DNA of 64,000 nucleotides, from NCBI GenBank assembly GCA_038501195.1, contig JBBPUQ010000002.1, positions 1,612,001 to 1,676,000 of the forward strand, read 5' to 3'. Source of the stretch: Nemania diffusa (lineage: Eukaryota; Ascomycota; Sordariomycetes; Xylariales; Xylariaceae). Made by a program: the position numbers and the translations under genes. Under the pieces are notes generated by a model, which did no database searches, was not told the DNA's origin, and saw only the letters and a list, made by a program, of their open reading frames with translations. Below, in pieces: positions 33,472 to 44,414 of the stretch. The first letter of the stretch is position 1. Each line of letters opens with the position of its first letter.

Positions 33472-34322
33472 CTAAACTGAACTAGGTGGGACCTGGTCGT
33501 CTCTGAGGCACCCGTGGGGGAAAATTGGTGTCGTATCCAGATCATCCTAGAAATCATAAGATGCACATAATTAGTCAACACATCCGCTAAACCATCCAGA
33601 AGACACAAAGATCTGCGCCGCACTCACCTGATAACGGGGAGCCCGCCACAAGACCGGAAGACACCGGAGCCCCATGCGCTGGCTCACGCCGTCGCAGGTG
33701 ACGTCGCTGATGGCTTCGGCAACGCACTTGTGGTTGGCGTCGGCATACCAGGTCTTGGTGAAGTCGAAGCGGACATTGATGCCCTGCATGACCACCACCC
33801 TGCCCTTCCAGCTGTCGTAGGCGTACGTCTCGAGGCCCGTGTCGAGGGGTGCGCGGCCCGTGTTGCAGTCGAAGACGTCAGGCTCGCCTACGTTGCACTT
33901 GAACATGAGTCTGCGCTTGAAGTTCTCGCACCAGGAGTCGAGGTCTTGGCCGTTTCCAGACATCATGCTGTGGATTGTTAGCTTGTGTAGCAGCTGTATA
34001 GGAGCTGAGTGGTGGTTTGTGGTGTGAGTGATTCGAGTGCTTACACGTGGTACTTCAGTCGAGCTTTGTCCCCCTTGAGGCCGGCGACGCAGTATTCGGT
34101 GCACGAGGTCGCGACGATAGGGTAAAACTGTCGTACCCAATAACACTCCTCCATGTCATACTGCCAATTATCACCGCGTATCGGGATGGCGCGGGGCTCG
34201 ATGGTGGTGTTGTAGGAATCATAGGCCGGCGTCGTATTCATGAAGACTAGATCTGTGCTCGTGGGAAGGGGGCTGGCCACATGCCCAAGCACGGGCAAAA
34301 TGAAGAGAATTAGAGCCAGCAT
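33472..34322 (-). CDS. Small cysteine-rich secreted protein
   Basis: Exons 34045-34322, 33628-33967 and 33472-33546 give 230 residues. The first about 17 residues (MLALILFILPVLGHVAS) are a signal peptide. The mature part has nine or more cysteines, including ECYW, TSCTEYC, WCENF, FKCN, DCNTG, KCVAE, TCDG, RCLP and GCLRD, and several possible N-glycosylation sites near the N-terminus (MNTTPAYDSYNTT). The last exon is short and ends at TAG after a phase-0 junction with a TGACTAAT branch point. Size, signal and cysteine content fit an effector-like or cell-surface protein of a host-associated fungus. No named family is recognised. Confidence 0.72.
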
Positions 34323-35256
34323 CGTCCTAGCTGCTGGGAGCACCTTGTACTTTACAGTTATACAGTATAACGTATAAGGGTGATCTCGATGAGAGGAGCT
34401 CCTGAAAGGTGAAGCTAGATCCGAGGAAGAGGACTTGATCTAGAGGGGAAAATGTTAGATTTAATAGCTAGGTCTTCTATTGATTCACTTGGAAATTGCG
34501 CACCTCCTAGGTCTAACAACCCGTCAAGTGTTTATTACTTTTCTTGGACTTCAAATATCTTATTCTATGATTATTCTATTCCATCGACCATATATCCTCC
34601 CGTAGCTACTCGCTTCACAGGTTGCAAGATGTACTCATGTACATTCCAAATATTTATCTACTTCATCCGTATTTATGTACCTTAAGCATATTTTCTAATA
34701 GCATGTCTGTGTAAAACTGAGCACCGGAGTGTACTTTTGTCTTGTGTGTATTAAGCAAGTGTTCTAGATAACCTGGAAGAGGACTGATGAAACCCAATGA
34801 ATGCTAGCCGGTCACCTAACGAGCATTATAGCACATACCTAGCAAAATTTCCTTGAATTAAATGCAACACCAGATAGTAATTTGGTTTTATCGAAAAGGT
34901 ATAACCTTGAAAGCCTAGGTTAGAGCAGTTGACGCGCGTAGCATAGGAGGTATTTGGTACCACTTCTATCTATGAAGTCGCTGAATATTCAGTTCTTCCT
35001 AGACAATATTCTAATAAATTTAGTAGCCTACAGCTACACAAGTTAAGTACCTTACGTTTAAATACAATCTACAAAAGCCTCGCATATAGTTAGGATATAG
35101 CTCCCATGATAAATGTATTGCTATCTTTTCCGTCATAGCTCATGTCATATCACACATCTCTCACAGAAACCATCAGTGCTAGAACTCTATTCAAACCCAT
35201 CCGACTATGGTCATATAGCGACGAAATACAGCTACTCAGAGTCCGTACGCATCAGC
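34323..35256. other. AT-rich intergenic region
   Basis: The region between the cysteine-rich protein and DAP1 holds no supported gene. Short frames at 34452-34685 and 35113-35295 have no motifs. Confidence 0.5.
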
Positions 35257-35842
35257 TCACTTCTCACCCTGAGCTACAAGCTTGCCCACAACTAGGTACT
35301 TGCTAAGGAACCTCTCCTCCCACCCTTGCAAGCTCTCCATCTCTTCGTCTCCAAGTCCCTCGAGTGTATCGAGCGGACCATCGAGGTCCTTCGTCAGCAT
35401 GTCCTCGTCGAAGCTGTGACACGCGAGGCCGCGGCTAGCATCGCGGCCGGCGAAGTTCTGATAGGGGCCCCCAGGCCCGTAGAAGTTGCGACCACTCGTG
35501 ACGTCGAAGACGCGGCCCCGCACGGCCATGTACACGGGCATGTTGTTCGTGCCGTCGTAGGGCAGCAGCGTGCGCGGCACGAAGGTGCGGAAGACGACGG
35601 CGGGCGGCTCGCGCGGGAGCGTTGCTGGCGGCGTGGGCTTGTAGAGGAGGTATGTCGTGTACAGGGTTATAGCGGCGAGGATGAGGTTCAGCGGTGTCAC
35701 TAGTCCGGCGCTGTGCTTGTTGTTAGCTGACCAAAGTTGGGAATGGGAGCTGTAAGAGAGGAAGGGTGGAAGGGACTACGGACTAAAGTTCGGCTGTATC
35801 CTTAGCGGCCTCTTGGACCATGCGCTCCTGAACGTAGTCCAT
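35257..35842 (-). CDS. DAP1: Dap1/MAPR: membrane-anchored cytochrome b5-like heme protein
   Basis: Exons 35784-35842 and 35257-35749 give 183 residues. The N-terminal exon starts MDYVQERMVQEAAKD and the second begins before a membrane anchor (LVTPLNLILAAITLYTTYLLY). The cytochrome b5-like domain has VYMAVRGRVFDVTSG and FYGPGGPYQNFAGRDASRGL, the progesterone-receptor-type heme site with the axial tyrosine region. Dap1 binds heme and supports P450 enzymes of sterol synthesis (Erg11) in the ER. The donor of the first intron reads GTCCGT, which is unusual, but the phase and resulting protein agree with the family. ORF start by GTG at 35700 was rejected in favour of this spliced form. Confidence 0.88.
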
Positions 35843-36844
35843 ATTGCAGTGATAAACTAGTAGCTTATTTCTCGCCAGCGATAAAGGAAAGTGTTTTAGC
35901 TTTTGCGAAGGTTGATGATTCTGCAATTAAGAAATGGACTGGCAGAGACAGGTCAGATCAACCATGAGTCCCGGCATTTCTATCTAACAGTCGGAGGAAG
36001 TGGGGTAAAGTTCTCCGGCCGACCCGTAATCTGTCTAGTGGTCCAAGCACTACCGGTCCAGGCTAGTTACCTAGGTACATATGCTTATTTCTGGGGAACG
36101 TAAAATTACGTCAATGATGTTTATTTAGATCAATATGCTTCTTCTACAATGGATCTTTTAAATCTGAAAATATTTCATTTTACCTAAGCAGAACATCCTA
36201 CTTAAAAAATCACCCTATCAGTTACTCAATGGGTACAAGATACATGTATCCTGCAGGGTATAGGGTACCTAGGTACTTACAGCTAGTCCAACCTATCCGG
36301 TACTACGGTGCACCTTAGGTCGATGACGCTAGCCGGTTTTAAAATGACGACCTGAAGCTAAGAATCTTGACGCCAAAATGCGCCTGCCTAGGTAGACAAT
36401 CTGCATGCATAGGTAACCTAGATGGCAATCAGATAACACCTCCTAAAAGTTCGCTGGCGAGATCTGCGCCTCACTTTTACTTCTCTACGGAACCTGACAC
36501 CTTGAAGCACGAAGAAGCACGAAGAAGGCAAGGCCTTAGGGTTTATTTCATTAAATATGAGCAGCTTCGTATTGTTTCTCTGCAAGTTTGCTCTACTACC
36601 GCTTTTCTGAAACATGTAACCTGGTTAGTTGTATACCAGCTTCGTGTTGATTCGCGATAAATTACACAAACATTCACATGCTGTGTATATCACTCCATTT
36701 CCTTAAAACAGCCTCATTGCACTCCACAGCGCGTTAAATCGATCTCTAGTGTCTATTACGGCGGTCTATCTAGCCAATTGCAGCGTCCTGCCAAGTGATG
36801 CTTTGAACCTACAACGCGCCAGATTCAACTATATACCCAGCATC
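35843..36844. other. Divergent intergenic region
   Basis: This is the shared 5' side of DAP1 and the mannosyltransferase gene. No gene is supported. It carries scattered CCTAGGTAC words and AT-rich stretches. Confidence 0.5.
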
Positions 36845-38255
36845 ATGCTATTGAGGCGCATCAACCGCGCAGCGCGACGGATACCTTCCTCGCTCATACT
36901 AGTTATATCCATAGCTATAATTCTAGAAGTCCTGATACACGTACGGCGATACAAGGTTCCGCGACCGACTGTCGAGCTCGACGCTCCCTTCTTCACCTCG
37001 TGCCAAGAGCCCGATGTTACTGCAGAGCGCGAGAATGCCGTCTTCGTCATGTTGGCGCGAAATAAGGAGCGCTATAAGGCAAAGAAGACGGTCCAATCCA
37101 TCGAGGCGCATTTCAACAAGTGGTTCAATTACCCCATCATGTTTCTCAATGACGAACCTTGGGACCCCCGCTTCATAGCTGATCTGAACAAGACTGCCGG
37201 AGGAAGGGGCATATTCGAGGTTATCCCAAAGGAGCAGTGGTCCTTTCCAGACTGGGTCGACCAAGACTCTGCCAAGAAAAGTATAAAAGCACAGGGCGCT
37301 GTTGATACTCCACATGCTGGGCTGGAAGGTTACCACCACATGTGTCGGTTCTACTCGGGGTGAGTCTGAGAATGGTAGTGCGCGCGAACAAAATATCGGA
37401 ATTAACCTACTGACCTATTACGTCGTGCATGGCAGAAAGTTTTACCAACTCGATGTCCTCAAGAAATACAGATGGTACTGGCGACTGGAGCCGGATGTGG
37501 ACTTCACCTGCGCCATCACGTATGACCCTTTCGTTCAGATGGCCAAACATAAAAAGGTGTATGGCTATACAATTGCACTATGGGAGGTCGGCAAGTCATG
37601 TCCTGGTCTTTTCCGCGCCACGGCGGACTGGAAACAGTTGAGGGGTGTGTCCTCAAGTAAACTATGGAACGCCATGATCGAGGCATCTTGGATGCCGCTT
37701 CCTTTCCGCTGGTTCCTCAGTTGGGTGTCTCATCGTGATGCCTATGGCGATGCCTGGAGTCTGTGTCATTACTGGAGTAATTTTGAGATCGCCGACATGG
37801 ACTTCTTCCGCTCGCAGGCGTACCAAGACTACTTTGACTACTTGGATAAGAAAGGTGGTTTCTACGATGAAAGGGTATGTCTATACGAAGATGAATACTA
37901 CATCTAAGTCTCGCCCCAACTAATTTTAATAATGCTAACTCTATCATCTTGGCAACAGTGGGGTGACGCAGCCGTGCATTCATTGGCTGTTGCTATGCTA
38001 GCAGACCCTCAGCAGGTGCATCATTTTGAAGATATCGGATACCGGCATGCTAAATTCTACCAATGTCCGGCGAACGCGCCCGGCGGACAGCTGCCCGGCT
38101 CGTCATCGCTGGGGAACAAGGCGTGGTCACCTGAGATCGCAGGCGGTATCGGGTGCCGATGTGAATGCAACGGCAAAAAGACACGCAATTATCAGTCCTA
38201 CTGTCTCGACAGGCTCAAGCAGCCGAACACCCCCAAGAGAGGATGGTTTTCTTGA
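36845..38255 (+). CDS. GT15-family alpha-1,2-mannosyltransferase (Kre2/Ktr-like)
   Basis: Exons 36845-37359, 37436-37874 and 37959-38255 give 416 residues. It is a Golgi type II protein, with a short basic N-terminus (MLLRRINRAARR) and one anchor (SSLILVISIAIILEVLI). The catalytic region contains FVMLARNKE, FLNDEPWDP, YHHMCRFYSGKFY, and WRLEPDVDFTC, in which the Glu is the GT15 nucleophile-region residue. Later landmarks are SNFEIADMDFFRS, FYDERWGDAAVHS and HFEDIGYRH. The family uses GDP-mannose to extend O- and N-linked glycans of secreted and cell-wall proteins. Length and domain order are typical. The start at MLLRR is preferred because upstream frame is not signal-like. Confidence 0.93.
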
Positions 38256-39070
38256 AGAGAAAGTTCACTCGGTTACGAAAAGACAACAAATAGGTCTCTT
38301 TCGATGACCTTTTCCGACACGTATAGCTTGCCCTATCAAAGAGGGAAAAGTCTTAGAGAGCATATCGAGAAAGCAGGCTTATATAGTCTGTACGAATTTC
38401 CTGCTACTCTATATATCGACACTACCAAGGAAATGGATTAACTGCCTAACGCCACCAGGTGGCTTACCCTCACGATCCTCTTAGCAATAACTAAAATGCT
38501 CAGGTCGCCCGACTAAGTCAAAGGAACAGAGGTTTAGGCTCGGGCGATCGAAGGCTACCTACCGAAACATATAATGAGAAATATGCCTCTGCAGGGAGTG
38601 GCTAGACGTGAGGTATTGGTTTACGGCCAAGCAATATGATGTATACCCATCTTATGAATTCTATTAGACGGACTTCGAAAGGGGCATTGTATACTGACGG
38701 CCCTGGGTGATGGCCATTCATGCGCTGCTGTGGCGACTGTATACACGTCTTATAAATTAATGTTCAAGCCCATGCCAAGAATTGCAAAGGCCAGACTGTG
38801 TCTATTTGTACATGATTGATACGAACTCAACAATGCATTACATAATATGGCCTTCGTAGTTGGTCCCATCTATACAAACGCCCCAATAAATGCATCAAGA
38901 ACGCCGATGTAATCACCTAGCTATAAGCGCTTGAGCCCTTCTAAACCGTCCCCTCATGATATGCGTACAACATCAACATCAACTACGACCGCCGGGACTG
39001 AACGGGAGCAAATTAAATCAAATCATCATACTCTCTTAATACCAGGAGCCGGGCTCGGACGGGGTCCTCT
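38256..39070. other. Convergent intergenic region
   Basis: The 3' flanks of the mannosyltransferase and ERD1-like genes meet here. No gene or distinct repeat is seen. Confidence 0.5.
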
Positions 39071-40389
39071 CTAATCCTCGTCCTCGTACCTGCCCTGGTA
39101 GTCGCCAAGCAGGATATCATCGATACCGAGGCCAATAGGCTGGCTATTATTGCGAATCCACTCCGTCTCAACGCGGAAGAAGATCCAGATCCAACGGCGC
39201 ATGACCTCGAGAAGCTCGACGATGAAAATCGAGCTCTCAAAATCAGCAATGCGGTCCAGGTGCGGGCTCAGCTTGAGGCTCCACGTGCACCGCAGTACGA
39301 GGTCGAGTGCGATGACGCCGTAGTACAAGCTCGGGGCGCCGAGGCGCAGGGTACGGCGCAAGCCAAAGGCGTGCTCGGGGTTATTACGGGCGCGCGCGCC
39401 GTCGAAGAGCGTGAGGTCCCAGTCCTTGGCGACGTCCCAGTAGAAGCTATACAGCGAATTGACCGTGCACGCGGCGACCCAGAGGCGGTAGATTGGCGCC
39501 GAGCCCGGCGCCCAGTTGCGCTGCAGCGCGCTCAGCAGGATCACGGGGAACGCCGTCGAGTACTTGAGCGCGTTGGCGAGGTGCTGGCCGCCCCAGCCCG
39601 TGGCCTCCTTGCGGGGCCCGCGGCGCACGCGGCCGTACTCGATGAGGCACTGGCGCAGGCGCGCGAGGGAGGGCAGCGCGAGGATGAGCGGGATGACGAC
39701 GACGCCGCCGCAGCCGCGGTCCGGGCGCGCCGTCGCCGAGCCCCCGCTGCGCAGGAACATGCAGAGCGCCACGTACAGGTCCGCGAGCACCTTGGCGTAG
39801 CTCGTCAGCACGTCCGCCAGCAGCACGTCGCCGAACTTGCCGTCCTTGGCCTCGGCCAGGCCGCCCAGCGCGACGCGGCGCAGCATCGCGCGGAGGCGCG
39901 CGCGGCCCGCGTGCGGGAGCCCTGCTGCGCGCAGCGGGAGGGGGAGCGCGAGGAGCGCGAGGAGCACGACGAGGTACGTGAGAGGTAGCCAGTCCCACGC
40001 TAGCACGAGGCCTGGGTTGCGGTGCGTGAAGGCCCAGAAGACGAGCAGGGAGAAGCCGAATATGAGGGAGAGCGCGCTCGCGAGGCGGTAGGCGGAGCGG
40101 TGGTGCGGCGGGTGGTGAGGCGACGGCCGCCCGGGGTAGCGGATCAATGCCGGCACGTCGATCTTGAGGAGGTAGAGGTAGTGCAGGTTGAAGCCCCAAC
40201 CCCAGACCGCTGCGACGGGGTTTCGTTAGCATTTACAGGTATATAATATCCCAGGGAGAAGGGGGATGGCGAGGTTGCATGGCCAGAATGCCACGTACCT
40301 AGTACGACAATGAAAGCCACGCGGTACGGTAAAGGAAAGGTTAGACTGAAGGAGTCGAGCTCCGACTCGACTGCTGGATCACCGTCCAT
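39071..40389 (-). CDS. ERD1: EXS-domain membrane protein, Erd1-like
   Basis: Exons 40299-40389 and 39071-40209 give 409 residues. The phase-1 junction restores VVLAVWGWGFNLHYLYLLKIDV, the start of the EXS/Erd1 family. Several hydrophobic segments follow, with NALKYSTAFPVI, SLYSFYWDVAKDWDLTLF and the C-terminal VELLEVMRRWIWIFFRVETE and NNS motifs diagnostic of EXS. Erd1 acts in the Golgi in phosphate recycling and retention of lumenal ER proteins and glycosyltransferases. Unlike Syg1/Pho81-type proteins, there is no SPX domain. The middle of the gene is very GC-rich, so alternate frames are open but lack motifs. It lies next to a GT15 enzyme, which is compatible with a Golgi role but may be chance. 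Confidence 0.9.
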
Positions 40390-42262
40390 GATTTCGAGGT
40401 TTTATAAAAATGCGCATTGAGTCGCTCGACGGACCTCGTCTGTATGAGGTGCCAGGGACGGTGATTAGGCGAATAATAGGATTGGATGCGGTAAGTTTTG
40501 GGAGAGTTTTTGAACGAGTGTTAGGCCAACAACCGGCGTCGGTTATCTAAAAGCAGAACTTTGAAGTTAATTGCAATCTGGACGAAATATTGTTTTAGGA
40601 GAGATCTACGTCACGCAGGATCCCTGTCGGCTTTGAATCACGCTAGTACCGTATCGTACAGGATAGGTACCGAGGTACCTCTGTAATTGGAAATTGGCCC
40701 TACGTTTACCAAAAAAGCACAGCCTGCTCTGAGAATGCAGGTGAGTATGTAAAGCTTCTGAGATAGAAATAAGCCTTTTCTGATAGTATTATAGTGCTAA
40801 TCTTAGGCAGATGTAAGAGATGCATTGGTATAAACGTCGGCGAGAGCCTACATAGAGTTATTAGTGTTGTTATAATTGTATTTTCGTCGAGGAGTCGCTT
40901 ACATAGTTGACAGGTTTTAATAAAATATGTCAACCCTGCCTCACATGACGTAGGCATATATATAGTACCTAGATGCTTGCGCCTGGATCGAGCTGGGGTT
41001 CTAAGCTAAGTTGGAAGCATTTTGAGACTTATCAAGGAGTTACTCATCGAGGGAGCCATCCCACTAACCCAACCGAACTCCCGTAGATGACCCTTTACTT
41101 TTCATCCACGTTGTCCAATATAAAATTCTTCTCTTTTACTGATGTGATAATATACGCGTTTCTTACCTCGGGTTCCTTCGTGCGCTAGTGCGGCATCTAA
41201 CCAATATCTAGTTTAACTCAGTACGGTCCCTAAGTCTTTCGAATTCCTCTCATACTATCCCGGAAACCCGCACAGCATCACCAGTAGACTCAGGGAATTC
41301 GTGTGCTTCGTTCGTTTCAACTACCTCCGGGATAGAAGGCAGGTCCGTCAACGTCTGCAGCTTCTCGGAGTTGTCGACAGGACCGTCGCAACTGATCACT
41401 ACGCGCCGGCGCAGCTCAGGCGGCCCAGTCCCTGCGTGGAATTCTGCGATTGCGATATTTCAAACCTCGGGCGTCCAGTGACTACAGAGGTCGCCTCGGT
41501 GTTGGGACTCGATTTGAGACTTGCCGAGCTTGACTCTCAAGTCTTCAGCCATTTTAATGCTATAAATAATTTAGGATAGAAGGGGCGCAAGCCAGAATGT
41601 GTGGTGCACGGAATTTGGCGGTTCTTTGGCCAGACTCGTTCAAACCCGTAATTCTCCTCGCCGTAAAGTCTAATCTTATACTCTAGGTTACGCTTTCTGT
41701 GTTGGTACTGGTCTCGATATCGATTATAGATGGCCCGGAAGCCAGCTTTATTCTCCTCACCACCCAATAGTTCTCCCTCTCTAGGGGAAGATTGTAGATG
41801 TTGAGTGTAGAGCTGAACGAGGGCGAAAAGAGTGGATGGAAGTAGCCGCCCTTCAACTTACTTTAGTTAGCCATTATATAGAACATTATATAGAACGTAT
41901 TAGTTTCGAAGACTATTTTAATATCTATCATTCCTCAATCCCTTGCTTGAGCGAGGTGAGCCTGAGCAAAGGCAGCGAATACGCTAAGCCCGATTTGTCG
42001 TATAGCTCAAATGTAGCCTAGCCTAGCCGCTAAAAGGACAGGACTGGGTCAGTGACTTGTGATGCTTGCTTGCGCCGAGGTTTAACGTTAAAGCTTCAAA
42101 CGAACTTCCTCTCAAACCAATTATCTATACAAGTTCAACTAGCAACATCCTTGATAAGTCTCTTTCTTAAAAACTCTACAAGTTTACATAATACCCCGTT
42201 ACGTTCATGAATAATTGAAAATGCCACCGTGACCCTGAAATTAGGTGATCAGTAATGCAACC
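40390..42262. other. Intergenic region
   Basis: The 5' sides of ERD1 and PEX10 lie here. Short frames at 41301-41579 and 41537-41767 overlap on opposite strands and have no known motifs. A TATA/GAACATTATATA direct repeat occurs at about 41875-41900. Confidence 0.5.
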
Positions 42263-43606
42263 ATGACAACTCTATCCTCCTCGACTTCCTCACCCGCAGC
42301 CTCGCTCGCCAGCGCGCCGTACCCATACGCTTCCGCACCCGACATAATCCGCGCACACCAAAAAGATGCCTACTTCCAGGGCCTTCTCACAAACCAACTC
42401 ACAGACCTGCACCGGCGTCTCCTAGGAGCGCGGTCCGCGCACGGTTGGTCCACCGAATCGCGCACGCTCGCCGACCTCATATACCTATGTCTCACGACGC
42501 TCCTGGGGAACCGCACCTTGGGGGAGGAGTACTGCGGCCTAGTACAAGTCGAAGCACCATCCTCCTCACATTCAAACCCCGACCAGGCCCGTCGCCTCCC
42601 TTCCATACAGCGACGCGCCGCTTACATAGCCGGGAGCATCCTGCTTCCATACGGGCTCGCAAAGCTGTTGCCGGCACTCCGAGCACGGATCCGGGCCCGA
42701 CTGCAGAGGAATCTGGCGCGGGCCGAAGCCCGCGCACACTCACACTCGTCGCCCTCAGACGCGAAGTCTAGCCCCCCGAAAGCAAAGGGCAAGTCACCAA
42801 CACAAACCTGGTCCTACAAGCTCCAGACCTACCTCCTGACGAACCTCTCGACCCTCACATCCCCAGCCCCGGTGCACGCCCTCAGCCTAGCACTCTTCTA
42901 CTTCAGCGGCTCATACTACGAGCTCGCGAAGCGCCTCACGGGGCTGCGGTACATCTTCACGTCGCGCGCGTCATCGGCGGAAGCAGGCGAGCCGGGCTCG
43001 GCCCCGGCCGGCGACCGCGCCGGCTACGAGCTGCTCGGCGTGCTGCTCGTCGTGCAGATGAGCGTGCAGACCTACCTGCACATCCGCTCGACCCTCGAAT
43101 CCCTCTCCCCCTCGCTCCGCTCATCCCGCGCGAGCGGCGCCGAGCGGCCCGCCGGCGCCGCCGGCTTGGACGTCTCGCTCGACGAGCACGCGTACAGCGC
43201 GAACAACGCCATCCTACTCACCGAGATGGGAACGCCGGGCGCCAGCGCCGGCCAGGCCGCGCGCGTCGACATCGCCGCCGTGACGCACACGCCGGCGCCG
43301 GCGGCGCTGGCAGCTGCTGCCTCGGAACACGGTGCCGGAGGAGGAGGAGGAGGAGGAGGAGGAGCAGGCAGCGGTGATGGCGTGCGCTACGACCTCGCCG
43401 ACGGAGGCGCCATGCGCTGGATCAAGGGCGCGCAGCAGCGCAAGTGCACCCTCTGCCTCGAGGAGCTCAAGGACCCCGCCGCCACGCAGTGCGGCCACGT
43501 CTTCTGCTGGGCCTGCATCGGCGACTGGGTCCGCGAGAAGCCCGAGTGCCCGCTCTGTCGGCGCGAGGCCATGGTGCAGCACATCCTGCCATTGCGGGCA
43601 CTCTGA
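42263..43606 (+). CDS. PEX10: Peroxisome biogenesis factor 10 (RING E3 ligase), intronless
   Basis: The product is the RING component of the peroxisomal Pex2-Pex10-Pex12 ligase that ubiquitinates the import receptor Pex5. The first ATG is at 42263; the frame extends upstream only from a GTG. The 447-residue protein begins with the family motif SAPDIIRAHQKDAYFQGLL, continues with hydrophobic membrane segments (AAYIAGSILLPYGLAKLLPA and later PVHALSLALFYFSGSYYELA), and ends with a C3HC4 RING: CTLCLEEL, CGHVFCWACIGDWV and CPLCR. A glycine run before the RING is encoded by nine GGA triplets (43337-43363). The length is slightly above the usual fungal size because of low-complexity inserts. Confidence 0.96.
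   Translation: MTTLSSSTSSPAASLASAPYPYASAPDIIRAHQKDAYFQGLLTNQLTDLHRRLLGARSAHGWSTESRTLADLIYLCLTTLLGNRTLGEEYCGLVQVEAPSSSHSNPDQARRLPSIQRRAAYIAGSILLPYGLAKLLPALRARIRARLQRNLARAEARAHSHSSPSDAKSSPPKAKGKSPTQTWSYKLQTYLLTNLSTLTSPAPVHALSLALFYFSGSYYELAKRLTGLRYIFTSRASSAEAGEPGSAPAGDRAGYELLGVLLVVQMSVQTYLHIRSTLESLSPSLRSSRASGAERPAGAAGLDVSLDEHAYSANNAILLTEMGTPGASAGQAARVDIAAVTHTPAPAALAAAASEHGAGGGGGGGGGAGSGDGVRYDLADGGAMRWIKGAQQRKCTLCLEELKDPAATQCGHVFCWACIGDWVREKPECPLCRREAMVQHILPLRAL
43337..43363 (+). repeat. (GGA)9 microsatellite inside PEX10
   Basis: Nine uninterrupted GGA triplets encode a glycine run just upstream of the RING domain. The length is likely to vary between strains. Confidence 0.9.
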
Positions 43607-44414
43607 GCAAGGCGGGTTCAGTTCCAGATGGCGTAACCGTAATTATAGTCGACAGCTACTAGATACTGTGTAATACAGAACGTTGGTTTCCCGCGCATCG
43701 AACACTAGACAAGGCACGTGCAGCGTAATTCAAGGAGCAGACGGGAAATTGGAACAGATTAGTACCTGGTGCGTATATGTATATACCTAGCACAGCTATC
43801 CTACAAATGCGAAAAATCCATGCCGCATTAGGTTGGTTACAAACAAGTCCATGAAAACAGAACAAGGTGGAATAGCGCGTAAACAGATGGTGTACCGTGA
43901 GTATCCGCTCTCGAGTCAAACCGCACAAGAGTAAAACAACGCAAGAACAAAAGGATAGCAGTAAGCAGTTAACAAGTCAATCGCTCGAATTCTCCCATCC
44001 GCTCATAGTGTTCTCCAAGCCGACATCACCGTAAGAAGCGAAGTGCCTCCACGCCATGCTCGCCTGCCCCCCTGATTAGAACCAGACCAAATGAGGCCTG
44101 GTGATGCTTCCCGCCCCTCCCCCTAAATCCTGTACTCCAACAAAACCGTGTGCAGACCTTCCATTTCGCTCTATGAGTAGGGCTCTAAGTCCAGCTTCAA
44201 GAGCAGAAAGGTTGTGATGTGCCGCCTTCCCAGGTTGTGTGTCCACGCAGAAAATGCGTCCGTAAGCCAAGCCGTGCGTCCCCGGTTTCCGCCTCTCCCG
44301 TATCGTACGCTATAGGTAGGTATCATTGATGCTCCCCAGTTCCCTCATCCGCCGCCCAAAAGCAAATCATTAGCAACGCCGTGTCCGATTCTATGTTTCC
44401 GTGCGACTATGCCC
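43607..44414. other. Convergent intergenic region
   Basis: The 3' flanks of PEX10 and the LYAR-type gene meet here. No gene is supported. Confidence 0.5.

Noticed and set aside
39260..40232. Long open frames overlapping ERD1
   Set aside because: GC-rich shadows with repetitive Arg/Ala/Glu composition; EXS motifs are only in the 39071-40209 frame.
41301..41767. Overlapping short frames on both strands upstream of PEX10
   Set aside because: No motif in either frame and no consistent exon structure.
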